A stretch of 11,590 bases of DNA. It comes from Flavobacteriaceae bacterium (lineage in GTDB: Bacteria > Bacteroidota > Bacteroidia > Flavobacteriales > Flavobacteriaceae). Every line of letters begins with the position of its first letter. Positions within the stretch are counted from its first letter, which is position 1. The stretch spans positions 1-11,590 of the forward strand of contig NZQO01000103.1 of NCBI GenBank assembly GCA_002693605.1. The letters are read 5' to 3'. A program made the position numbers and the translations under genes. Shown here piece by piece: positions 1 to 6,432 of the stretch. The notes under the pieces are model-generated. The model searched no databases. It was not told the DNA's origin and saw only the letters and a program-made list of their open reading frames with translations.

Positions 1-1179
1 CACCTGAACGCTGAATTGGTAGGTAATATGTACTAACGATTCCTGCGTTAGATTGAGGTTGGTATTCAGGAGGGTCATAACCTGTCCAGACCCATCGGTA
101 GATATCATGGTGGTGGCGGGTAAGAAGTTGACCAAATTGATGGGCATGAAAGTTTGGATGAGGGGCGGTTGCAGGTTGAGATCACCATTATTATCAACAT
201 ATACAGGCACAGGATCTGCGGGTACATTATAGGCATTGTTTCCCGAATTTAGTGATTCTATACGTACGGTGCCCGAATTGCCAGCCAAGTGAACGTTCTG
301 CTGTGGAGCGTTGGTCCTGATGCCAATACGGTCCGTCCCTCCATCCACAAAAAGTGTATTTGCGTTATTTGAGGTCGCTACCCTAAGATCCAAATCCAAT
401 TGCTTTTGGTTAAACTGTGTGGTGCCGTTGGCATCTATCCGGTGGTTCACGGTATTATTCTCATAAAGTTCGAGATAGCCATCGTCGTTCTGCGAGCCCA
501 ATGCCGAGGTAACATCATTGGTATTCGCGGTGCCTTCGTAAACCCTAATTTCTTCGGAAAAGGAAGTGGTCGCATCGTTGTTAAATATCGCCGAGGCTGT
601 CAAATTATTTACATCGGGGTCGTTGCCACCGCTCGCGATGACCAGACCGGTGCTGTTTGGGCTCTCCATATGGATGGATGCATCGTAGGCATTTCCACTG
701 TTGCGGAAGGCCAAGCCCGTTTCGGTGCTATTATCGGTTCGCTTAAGGGTAAGGGCATTTCGCCCCACGTTGCCCGTAAACTGTAGGGTGTTTGTGTTCT
801 GTGTGAGCTCACGGTTACCCGTAAGCGTTCCATCGGTTGTATAAATATTGTCGTTATCGTCATTTAGGCGTACCCACTGCACTCCGTCCCAGTAATAATA
901 CCCGGGGGTCACTACGGTACTGCCCGCGCCCGAGGTGGCTACGTTATATACAAGTAGGCTCGTCGCCGGGGCCGGATTAATTGGTGCGCTTGTATTGGTG
1001 CCGATAAGGGCAACACTGGGAATCAAGATTCCCTTCTCTCCAGAGCCATCATCGGCATGCAAGAGGCTAGAGGCATCGGGTGCGGTAGTGCCAATTCCAA
1101 CTTGCGGAAATACTTGCTGGGCCATTAAAGCAATCAGAACTATTTGCGCAATTTTCAAAAGGGATATACATTCTTTCAT
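1..1179 (-). CDS. Secreted cell-surface protein, 3' end outside window (partial)
   Basis: The frame reads without a stop from an ATG at 1179 down to base 1, giving 393 residues; the C-terminus lies beyond the left edge. The start MKECISLLKIAQIVLIALMA is a basic then hydrophobic signal peptide, probably cleaved near residue 26. The mature part opens with VGIGTTAPDASSLLHADDG (27-45) and then KGILIP (49-54). A second motif, YYYWDGVQWVRL, lies at 94-105, and around 280 comes DRIGIRTNAPQQNVHLAG, which echoes the opening motif. These motifs are typical of long secreted surface proteins of Flavobacteriia, some of which resemble tail-fibre or adhesin stalks; that family knowledge is from memory. The rest is rich in Asn, Thr, Asp and Gly and looks like beta-structured repeat sequence without enzymatic motifs. 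A good promoter lies 25 bases upstream. Role (adhesin or surface layer) is inferred. Whether it carries a type IX secretion C-terminal domain cannot be seen. Confidence 0.85.
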   Translation of the reverse strand, partial: MKECISLLKIAQIVLIALMAQQVFPQVGIGTTAPDASSLLHADDGSGEKGILIPSVALIGTNTSAPINPAPATSLLVYNVATSGAGSTVVTPGYYYWDGVQWVRLNDDNDNIYTTDGTLTGNRELTQNTNTLQFTGNVGRNALTLKRTDNSTETGLAFRNSGNAYDASIHMESPNSTGLVIASGGNDPDVNNLTASAIFNNDATTSFSEEIRVYEGTANTNDVTSALGSQNDDGYLELYENNTVNHRIDANGTTQFNQKQLDLDLRVATSNNANTLFVDGGTDRIGIRTNAPQQNVHLAGNSGTVRIESLNSGNNAYNVPADPVPVYVDNNGDLNLQPPLIQTFMPINLVNFLPATTMISTDGSGQVMTLLNTNLNLTQESLVHITYQFSVQV

Positions 1180-1203
1180 ACGCTTAGATTCAGGGTGTTA
1201 CGG

Positions 1204-1237
1204 CAAAACTACATATAAATCCGATGAAACGAACAAA
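1204..1237 (-). promoter_or_regulatory. Bacteroidota-type promoter for the surface-protein gene
   Basis: On the minus strand TTTG (1237-1234) is followed after 22 bases by TAGTTTTG (1211-1204), which fits the Bacteroidota primary-sigma consensus TTG, 17-23 bases, TAnnTTTG. It lies 25 bases before the ATG at 1179, so the leader would be about 15-20 bases. The call rests on the motif only. Confidence 0.6.
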
Positions 1238-1299
1238 AAATACGACAAACTACACTAAATTTTAACATATTGGTTTTAATATCGGTGGTCAGACCAAGG

Positions 1300-1334
1300 T
1301 TGCGTCGGTTTTCTGATTCAAAAAGGTATCTTTG
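1300..1334 (+). promoter_or_regulatory. Probable promoter of the deaminase-glucosaminidase-hemL operon
   Basis: TATCTTTG (1327-1334) is a perfect TAnnTTTG box. The nearest upstream TTG (1300-1302) lies 24 bases away, one more than the usual maximum, so the -33 part is weak. Transcription would start around 1340, leaving only about 10 bases before the ATG at 1350. This argues against translation starting at the in-frame TTG at 1332, which sits inside the box itself. Confidence 0.5.
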
Positions 1335-1349
1335 TCACTCGCAACGAGT

Positions 1350-2291
1350 ATGGCCGGTATAAGCAACATTTTTCTGGAAACTCCATTAGTATCGCACGAG
1401 GAAATAGACATTTCACCATTCGTGAAGACAACTGTTTCGCTCGTATTGGCACGGGAAGATCAAATTCATCCAACTATTTCCGGAAATAAATTCCGAAAGC
1501 TGAGGCACAATCTCCTCTCGGCCCGCGCGCAGGGCGCCACCTGCCTGCTCACTTATGGTGGTGCCTTTTCGAACCATATCGCGGCGGTTGCTGCTACGGC
1601 GCGGTCGATGGACCTTAAGAGCATAGGAATTATACGTGGAGAGGAACTTGCAAATCAGGTCGATAGCAACCCAACGTTGCGATACGCGAAAAGTTGCGGG
1701 ATGGAGCTGCACTTTATCTCGCGTAGGGAATATCGCGAAAAGGAGAAGACCGATTTTAGGGAGAAACTTCAACAACGGTTTGGAGAATTCTACGAACTTC
1801 CCGAAGGGGGCACGAACGCACTGGCCGTAAAGGGCAGTGCCGAAATTCTCGCTACGGTTAATCCCGCGAATGTTCAATACATCTGCGCTCCCGTGGGTAC
1901 GGGCGGCACCCTGGCCGGGCTAGTGGCGGCTTCATCTCCAGGGCAGCGGGTGCTCGGTTTTTCGGCACTCAAGGGGACCTTTCAGGAAAAGACCGTGGTG
2001 CAGTATACGGATAAAAACAACTTCGAGATAACCGATGCGTATAATTTTGGGGGGTATGCCAAAATAGATGCGCAATTAATCCGTTTCATGAACAGGTTCC
2101 GAAACCATACGGGAATTCTGCTTGATCCGGTCTATACTGCCAAGATGCTATACGGTATTATAGACTTGCTGAAAAATGGATATTTCCGTGAAAATAGCCG
2201 TATTTTTGCCGTCCATACGGGCGGGCTACAGGGAATCGCCGGGATGAACCGCCTGTTGGATAAAAAGAAGTTGCCGCAAATTGAAAAATAA
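1350..2291 (+). CDS. PLP-dependent ACC deaminase / D-cysteine desulfhydrase family enzyme
   Basis: A cytoplasmic fold-type II PLP enzyme of 313 residues. The family breaks 1-aminocyclopropane-1-carboxylate to ammonia and 2-oxobutanoate, or D-cysteine to pyruvate, sulfide and ammonia; the substrate here cannot be told. The PLP lysine is K47 in SGNKFRKL. The substrate-side motif GGAFSNH is at 70-76, the cofactor phosphate loop is the glycine-rich PVGTGGT, and HTGGLQG lies near the C-terminus. Length fits the family (about 300-340). I chose the ATG at 1350 because the longer TTG start at 1332 falls inside the promoter box. It is the first gene of an operon, and its stop is 1 base before the next ATG. 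Family membership is secure. True ACC deaminase activity is doubtful, since many bacterial relatives act as D-cysteine desulfhydrases. Confidence 0.9.
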   Translation: MAGISNIFLETPLVSHEEIDISPFVKTTVSLVLAREDQIHPTISGNKFRKLRHNLLSARAQGATCLLTYGGAFSNHIAAVAATARSMDLKSIGIIRGEELANQVDSNPTLRYAKSCGMELHFISRREYREKEKTDFREKLQQRFGEFYELPEGGTNALAVKGSAEILATVNPANVQYICAPVGTGGTLAGLVAASSPGQRVLGFSALKGTFQEKTVVQYTDKNNFEITDAYNFGGYAKIDAQLIRFMNRFRNHTGILLDPVYTAKMLYGIIDLLKNGYFRENSRIFAVHTGGLQGIAGMNRLLDKKKLPQIEK

Positions 2292-2292
2292 T

Positions 2293-3129
2293 ATGATTGC
2301 AAGAACATGCCTAGTTGTCCTGCTCAGCGTTTTGGTGTTGGGCGGGTGTAAGTCGAAGAAGAAAGTAACCTCTCGCAAAAAGCCAAAAATCGAACGGGTT
2401 GTCATCGCCGAAGTTCCGAAAGAGGAGCGAACGGCGCCCGCCTCCGAGACTCCCACCGAAATCGTCCCGCCGCCGGCCAATGCCTCCTACGCCGAAATCG
2501 TGGCCAATTACATAGACAACTATAGCGGCATCGCCCAAGAGGAAATGCTGCAGTACGGCATTCCCGCTAGTATTACCATGGCACAGGGTATTCTGGAAAG
2601 TGGCGCCGGCCGTGGCGCGCTAACCATGAAGGGCAACAACCACTTCGGAATTAAGTGCCATAAGGAATGGACCGGCGAGCGCGTGTACCACGACGACGAT
2701 GAGCTTCAAGAATGTTTCCGAAAATATAAGGACCCGAAATATTCCTTCCGGGACCATTCGCTCTTTCTTACCCAGCGCAGTCGCTACCAAGATTTATTCA
2801 AGTTGTCGAAAACCGATTATAAAGGCTGGGCACGCGGACTGAAAAAAGCCGGGTACGCCACCGATCCCCGGTACCCCGAAAAGCTAATCAGCATTATAGA
2901 GCGGTACAACCTTGCAGTCCTCGATAGGCAGGTGCTTGGCGAAAAAGCCGATTTTACCCAGCCAGACGACAGCAAGATAAGTACCTATACGGTTATTAAG
3001 GGCGACACGCTCTACAATATTTCCCGCCGTTTCAATATAACGGTGGAAAGTTTAAAGGAATACAACGGACTGAAGTCGAACGACATATCGGTAGGGCAAG
3101 TGCTTTACCTCCATCCCGTTAAAAATTAA
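2293..3129 (+). CDS. Glucosaminidase (GH73-type) lipoprotein with C-terminal LysM domain
   Basis: A predicted peptidoglycan hydrolase of 278 residues that would cut after N-acetylglucosamine in the cell wall. The N-terminus is a lipoprotein signal with lipobox LGGC (cysteine C19), followed by a very basic stretch (KSKKK and more). It lacks the acidic surface-export signal, so it probably faces the periplasm. A Pro/Glu-rich linker follows. The glucosaminidase domain spans about 66-211, with the likely catalytic glutamate E102 in QGILESGAGRG and the conserved NNHFGIKC and YPEKLISII segments. A single LysM domain (about 232-273, TYTVIKGDTLYNISRRF) should bind the glycan strand. I chose the ATG at 2293; the TTG at 2281 would add four residues and overlap the upstream gene. 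It sits mid-operon, 1 base after the deaminase and 9 bases before hemL. Possible roles are cell separation or wall turnover. Confidence 0.93.
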   Translation: MIARTCLVVLLSVLVLGGCKSKKKVTSRKKPKIERVVIAEVPKEERTAPASETPTEIVPPPANASYAEIVANYIDNYSGIAQEEMLQYGIPASITMAQGILESGAGRGALTMKGNNHFGIKCHKEWTGERVYHDDDELQECFRKYKDPKYSFRDHSLFLTQRSRYQDLFKLSKTDYKGWARGLKKAGYATDPRYPEKLISIIERYNLAVLDRQVLGEKADFTQPDDSKISTYTVIKGDTLYNISRRFNITVESLKEYNGLKSNDISVGQVLYLHPVKN

Positions 3130-3138
3130 TAGATTATA

Positions 3139-4428
3139 ATGATATACCAACGAAGCAGCGCACTTTTCGCAGAAGCTAAGAAAGTAATTCCCGGGGGGGT
3201 AAACTCACCCGTTCGTGCCTTCAAGGCCGTAGGCGGCGACCCCATTTTTGTTGAAAGGGCCAAAGGTGCCTATTTATACGATGCCGACGGAAACAAATTG
3301 ATCGACTATATCAATTCCTGGGGTCCGATGATTCTGGGTCACGCGCACGAACCCGTCGTCAATGCCGTCATAGAAAAAGCGAAGCTGGGCACTTCCTTCG
3401 GAATGCCCACCGAAATAGAGACCGAAATTGCCGAGTTAGCCATACAAATGGTTCCGAACATTGATAAAATTCGATTTGTCAATAGCGGCACCGAGGCCTG
3501 CATGAGCGCTGTGCGTCTCGCGAGGGGCTTTACCGGCAGGGATAAAATCATAAAATTTGCCGGGTGTTATCATGGGCATAGTGATTCTTTCTTAATACAG
3601 GCCGGTAGCGGTGCGGTTACCTTTGGCACGCCCAACAGCCCCGGCGTAACCCAAGGCACTGCGAAGGATACGCTATTGGCGAAGTATAACGACATCGAAA
3701 GCGTTGAACGCTTGCTACAGGAGAACGAAGGTGAAGTTGCCTGCATCATCCTAGAGCCGGTAGCCGGCAATATGGGCTGCATTCCACCGGCAGACGGTTT
3801 CTTACAGCAGCTTCGCGCACTGTGCGACTCTCACGAAATACTTCTGATATTTGATGAGGTTATGACAGGTTTCCGCCTTGCCAAGGGTGGTTGTCAGGAA
3901 CTTTTTGGTATAAGAGCCGATATCGTAACCTTCGGAAAGGTAATCGGGGGTGGTCTTCCCGTGGGGGCGTTTGCAGCGCGAAACGAGATTATGGATTATT
4001 TGGCACCCCTCGGACCCGTTTACCAAGCGGGAACCCTGAGCGGAAATCCGTTGGCGATGGCCGCGGGCTTGGCAATGTTACGTGAGTTGAACGATCGGTC
4101 CGAGATTTTCAGCTCTTTGCAGGAAAAAACGGCTTATTTGCACAAGGGTATTTCCCGAGAACTATCCAGAGCGTCCATTGCCCATACCATCAACAGATTG
4201 GGGAGTATGATTTCAGTCCATTTTTCAGATATGCCAGTAGCCGATTTCGACAGTGCCGCAGCGGCAAGCAACGAAAATTTCAACCGTTTTTTCCATGGGT
4301 TGCTGAAGGAGGGAATCTACATCGCGCCAAGCGCGTTCGAGACTTGGTTCTTGTGCGATGCGCTAAGTTATGATGATTTGGATATGACGATTAAGGCGGT
4401 AGGTACCGCTGCTACGAAACTGAAGTAA
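3139..4428 (+). CDS. hemL: Glutamate-1-semialdehyde 2,1-aminomutase
   Basis: This cytoplasmic PLP enzyme converts glutamate-1-semialdehyde to 5-aminolevulinate, the second step of the C5 route to heme and other tetrapyrroles. The protein is 429 residues, the usual length. It begins with the family signature [17 protein letters not shown] (17-33). It carries NSGTEA for cofactor binding (115-120), CYHGHSD (143-149), DEVMTGFR (239-246) and the PLP lysine K267 in [15 protein letters not shown]. The [13 protein letters not shown] segment is also intact, so the enzyme should be active. The ATG lies 9 bases after the lipoprotein gene, so it is probably co-transcribed as the last gene of the operon; a strong terminator starts 3 bases after the stop. 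The glutamyl-tRNA reductase partner (hemA) is not in the window. Confidence 0.97.
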   Translation: MIYQRSSALFAEAKKVIPGGVNSPVRAFKAVGGDPIFVERAKGAYLYDADGNKLIDYINSWGPMILGHAHEPVVNAVIEKAKLGTSFGMPTEIETEIAELAIQMVPNIDKIRFVNSGTEACMSAVRLARGFTGRDKIIKFAGCYHGHSDSFLIQAGSGAVTFGTPNSPGVTQGTAKDTLLAKYNDIESVERLLQENEGEVACIILEPVAGNMGCIPPADGFLQQLRALCDSHEILLIFDEVMTGFRLAKGGCQELFGIRADIVTFGKVIGGGLPVGAFAARNEIMDYLAPLGPVYQAGTLSGNPLAMAAGLAMLRELNDRSEIFSSLQEKTAYLHKGISRELSRASIAHTINRLGSMISVHFSDMPVADFDSAAAASNENFNRFFHGLLKEGIYIAPSAFETWFLCDALSYDDLDMTIKAVGTAATKLK

Positions 4429-4430
4429 AT

Positions 4431-4464
4431 AAAAAAACCTCTTCAATCGAAGAGGTTTTTTTTT
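4431..4464. terminator. Bidirectional intrinsic terminator
   Basis: A perfect 7-bp stem, CCTCTTC (4438-4444) with GAAGAGG (4449-4455), closes a 4-base AATC loop. It is flanked by seven A on the left and nine T on the right, so either strand gives a hairpin followed by a U-tract. It lies between the convergent genes hemL (stop at 4428) and the small secreted protein (stop at 4479) and should end transcripts from both sides. Confidence 0.93.
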
Positions 4465-4478
4465 CATCTGTTAAGCTG

Positions 4479-4826
4479 TTAGTTCTTCAATGCGAGCCAT
4501 TTCTTGTACTGCTCGTCGTTTAAGATTTTCTTCATCGACCCGGAAAGATCCTCATCAATTTTTTTCTTGCTAGCGGCCACGGTTGGTTCCTTGATATCCT
4601 TTCCGGCTAGTTGCTTTTTATAGCTTACCTCCTTGCTTACCAGTGCCCTAAATACCGCTCGACTTTGCGTACCATCTAGGTTGAGGGCCTCGGTAAGTTT
4701 TTCGGTCTGTGCCTTGGCAATCGTCTCGGGCCGTTCCTGATCTTGGGAAAGGCTCTGCGCAACACTATTTTGGGTGCTTAGCACCATAACGAGTGCAACT
4801 GCTAAAATTTTTACAATCTGTTTCAT
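4479..4826 (-). CDS. Small secreted helical protein, possibly Spy/CpxP-like
   Basis: A 115-residue exported protein. The start MKQIVKILAVALVMVLSTQN is a clear Sec signal peptide, with cleavage near SVAQ (21-24). The mature part (about 91 residues) is charged and predicted mostly helical, with LTEALNLDGTQSRAVFRALV and a C-terminal LNDEQYKKWLALK. This 'L-x-L-[DN]-x-x-Q ... L-x-x-x-Q-x-x-x-[WF]' layout resembles Spy/CpxP-type periplasmic chaperone or metal-stress proteins, but the match is by eye and the function is not proven. The frame extends upstream to 4922, but the extra 32 residues would precede the signal peptide and overlap the promoter, so I chose the ATG at 4826. It has its own promoter at 4893-4922. 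It lies downstream of the cytochrome lipoprotein gene on the same strand and converges with hemL. Confidence 0.85.
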   Translation of the reverse strand: MKQIVKILAVALVMVLSTQNSVAQSLSQDQERPETIAKAQTEKLTEALNLDGTQSRAVFRALVSKEVSYKKQLAGKDIKEPTVAASKKKIDEDLSGSMKKILNDEQYKKWLALKN

Positions 4827-4892
4827 AGTTAAGTGTTTTAAACTGTCATGGCAGTTTCTGCTTCTATATGGTTCAAAAATTGCGCCAGAATA

Positions 4893-4922
4893 CAAAAATA
4901 CACATAATTGCTTATTCCTCAA
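4893..4922 (-). promoter_or_regulatory. Strong Bacteroidota promoter for the small secreted protein
   Basis: On the minus strand TTG (4922-4920) is followed after 19 bases by TATTTTTG (4900-4893), an excellent match to TTG, 17-23 bases, TAnnTTTG. The -33 element lies inside the last codons of the upstream cytochrome lipoprotein gene (stop at 4912-4914), and the -7 box is just after it. The leader before the ATG at 4826 would be about 60 bases. Confidence 0.7.
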
Positions 4923-6186
4923 TAGCTTCTAGGTAGTCGCGTAACATTTGCAGGGCTTCCTGATGCACGACGGTACGGCCCAATTGCGGCATACGGTAAA
5001 CCGGGGCGGTGCTTTGGAAACGCGCTTCAATCTCGCCCCTATTGGAATAGATGTTTGTGTCATCGAACGGTGTTTCATAGCGAAAATCGATCGTGAAACC
5101 GCTCGGCACGCTCCCGCCGGGTTGGTGGCAGTGGGCACAATTTACGTCCAGATAGGCGCGGCCGCGTTCCAGGAGGGTGTAGTTAACGTCGTCGGTCCAA
5201 TCTGGCAATACCGAAACTTCCGAAGGATTTACACCTGCTAGTAAGCCGATATCGGCTAGAAATTGCAATTGGTTTTTATTTGTGTACGAAGGCGTAAAAT
5301 TCATACTCCGCAGTTTCATGCCTATGGGAAAGGTGCTGCCATTATTATTGTGGCAGGTGAAACAATCTTGCTTTGAGGGAATTTGATAGTTAACGTCCTG
5401 GGTGTTGCCCGCACCATCGATGTAGCTGACCGGCACGTTATTTCCCGCTTCACTATAGGTAGCTTCGGTCTGTGCCTCGTTCCAGATATAGTTTCCAACT
5501 TCCCAAACGCCGTTTATCTTGAGGAAAATGCGGGTTTCTATAATTTTCCTTCCTTCCGAAGGTATCTGCTCGTTGCGGTTATAATAGAATGTTTTAGCGA
5601 TGAGCGTATTGTCTGGAAATACGGGCAGTAGGTCATTGTTGTCATAGCGCATAGCCTGACCTTCCGGCATCCGGATAAGGCGCTGTTTTTTGGCGTAATC
5701 GGTAAAAAGGGTGCTATTGATTTCATATAGTTGCACGCCTGCCGCGGGGGCTAGTGAAGCCAGGGTAGCCGTGAAGACTCCCATTTCCGAAAGGTTCGAT
5801 CTAAATTCGAGCCTAATGGCTGTTTCCTGTGTAACCGTATTGCTGGAACTAGATATATTTCCGGCGGCATCAAATGCAGTAAGGTAAAATTCATACGTGG
5901 TGCCAGGAGAAAGATCGGTAACGGTTATTGAGGTTCCGGTGGCAACTTCAGGCAGCTCACTACCATCTTGAATGACTTTATACCCAGATACGCCTATGTT
6001 GTCGTCGGCTGCTTCCCATGTAAGCTGTAAAGAGGTGTCGGTAACGTTAGAAACGGTTAGATTGGCGGGTGCTGTAGGCGCCTGGTTGTCGACCACCTCG
6101 GGCGGTGTTCTGTCGTCATCGTCACCACAGGCAACGAGGACGAGGGAAAGGATCAATAAAATCGGAAAAAATCGGAACGTTTTCAT
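4912..6186 (-). CDS. Surface lipoprotein with Fn3 domain and diheme cytochrome c domain (SO2930/TIGR03806-like)
   Basis: A 424-residue lipoprotein. The signal sequence ends in lipobox LVAC (C20). The mature start CGDDDD has the acidic residues that act as the Bacteroidota export signal for lipoproteins on the outside of the outer membrane. Residues about 35-122 form a fibronectin type III domain (APTAPANLTVSNV, TYEFYLTAFDAAGN). The remainder holds two heme-binding CxxCH motifs, CFTCH (275-279) and CAHCH (350-354). Methionines in PIGMKLRSMN (M290) and RMPQLGR (M399) are plausible axial ligands. The layout recalls the conserved family known as SO2930 or TIGR03806 diheme c-type cytochromes; I name it from memory. 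Electron-transfer function is expected but partner and substrate are unknown. No redox partner gene lies nearby, and I see no good promoter upstream of 6186. The Fn3 domain may bind polysaccharide or position the protein on the surface. Confidence 0.88.
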   Translation of the reverse strand: MKTFRFFPILLILSLVLVACGDDDDRTPPEVVDNQAPTAPANLTVSNVTDTSLQLTWEAADDNIGVSGYKVIQDGSELPEVATGTSITVTDLSPGTTYEFYLTAFDAAGNISSSSNTVTQETAIRLEFRSNLSEMGVFTATLASLAPAAGVQLYEINSTLFTDYAKKQRLIRMPEGQAMRYDNNDLLPVFPDNTLIAKTFYYNRNEQIPSEGRKIIETRIFLKINGVWEVGNYIWNEAQTEATYSEAGNNVPVSYIDGAGNTQDVNYQIPSKQDCFTCHNNNGSTFPIGMKLRSMNFTPSYTNKNQLQFLADIGLLAGVNPSEVSVLPDWTDDVNYTLLERGRAYLDVNCAHCHQPGGSVPSGFTIDFRYETPFDDTNIYSNRGEIEARFQSTAPVYRMPQLGRTVVHQEALQMLRDYLEAIEE

Positions 6187-6388
6187 TATTTGGGTGCTGT
6201 TGATGCGCTAAAAATAGTAAAACCCCAAGATACCTGCTTTGGGTTGGCTGTTAAAATATTACGGATGAAATATTATTTAATGCCTGCATGCCGGGACTAC
6301 GTGCTCTCAGCGGCAGCTCCGGAAATATTTTTCAGGCCTAGGCGCTTTACTGCAACTTATGGCACATTCTACCATAGAGCCCCTTTTC

Positions 6389-6420
6389 GGAAGCTAAATG
6401 TTATGTTGAAAATAGCCTCC
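6389..6420 (-). other. Possible hairpin downstream of lysS
   Basis: GGAGGCTA and TAGCTTCC (minus strand, 6420-6413 and 6396-6389) can pair over 8 bp with one G-U, around a 16-base loop, starting 13 bases after the lysS stop. No U-tract follows, so it is a poor intrinsic terminator and may only protect the mRNA 3' end. The rest of the 6187-6432 gap shows no convincing gene, RNA or promoter. Confidence 0.25.
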
Positions 6421-6432
6421 CCTAAATAAAAC

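Noticed and set aside
400..786. 128-codon plus-strand frame
   Set aside because: It is the antisense of the partial surface-protein gene and shows no domain or start signal of its own.
935..1258. Plus-strand frame opposite the start of the surface-protein gene
   Set aside because: The minus-strand frame has a signal peptide, family motifs and a promoter; the plus-strand frame has none and crosses the promoter.
1332..1349. TTG start that would extend the deaminase by six residues
   Set aside because: It lies inside the TATCTTTG promoter box; the ATG at 1350 fits the family length.
4827..4922. N-terminal extension of the small secreted protein
   Set aside because: It would put 32 unrelated residues before a perfect signal peptide and overlaps the promoter and leader.
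6255..6275. AATATT repeated as an inverted pair around 8 bases
   Set aside because: Only 6 AT pairs, itself palindromic, and no U-tract; not a credible terminator or operator.
6190..6429. Open plus-strand frame (79 codons) filling the gap between the cytochrome gene and lysS, with an ATG at 6265
   Set aside because: No promoter box upstream, no recognisable domain, odd composition, and it lies antisense between two minus-strand genes. Probably chance, although a gap of this size leaves some doubt.
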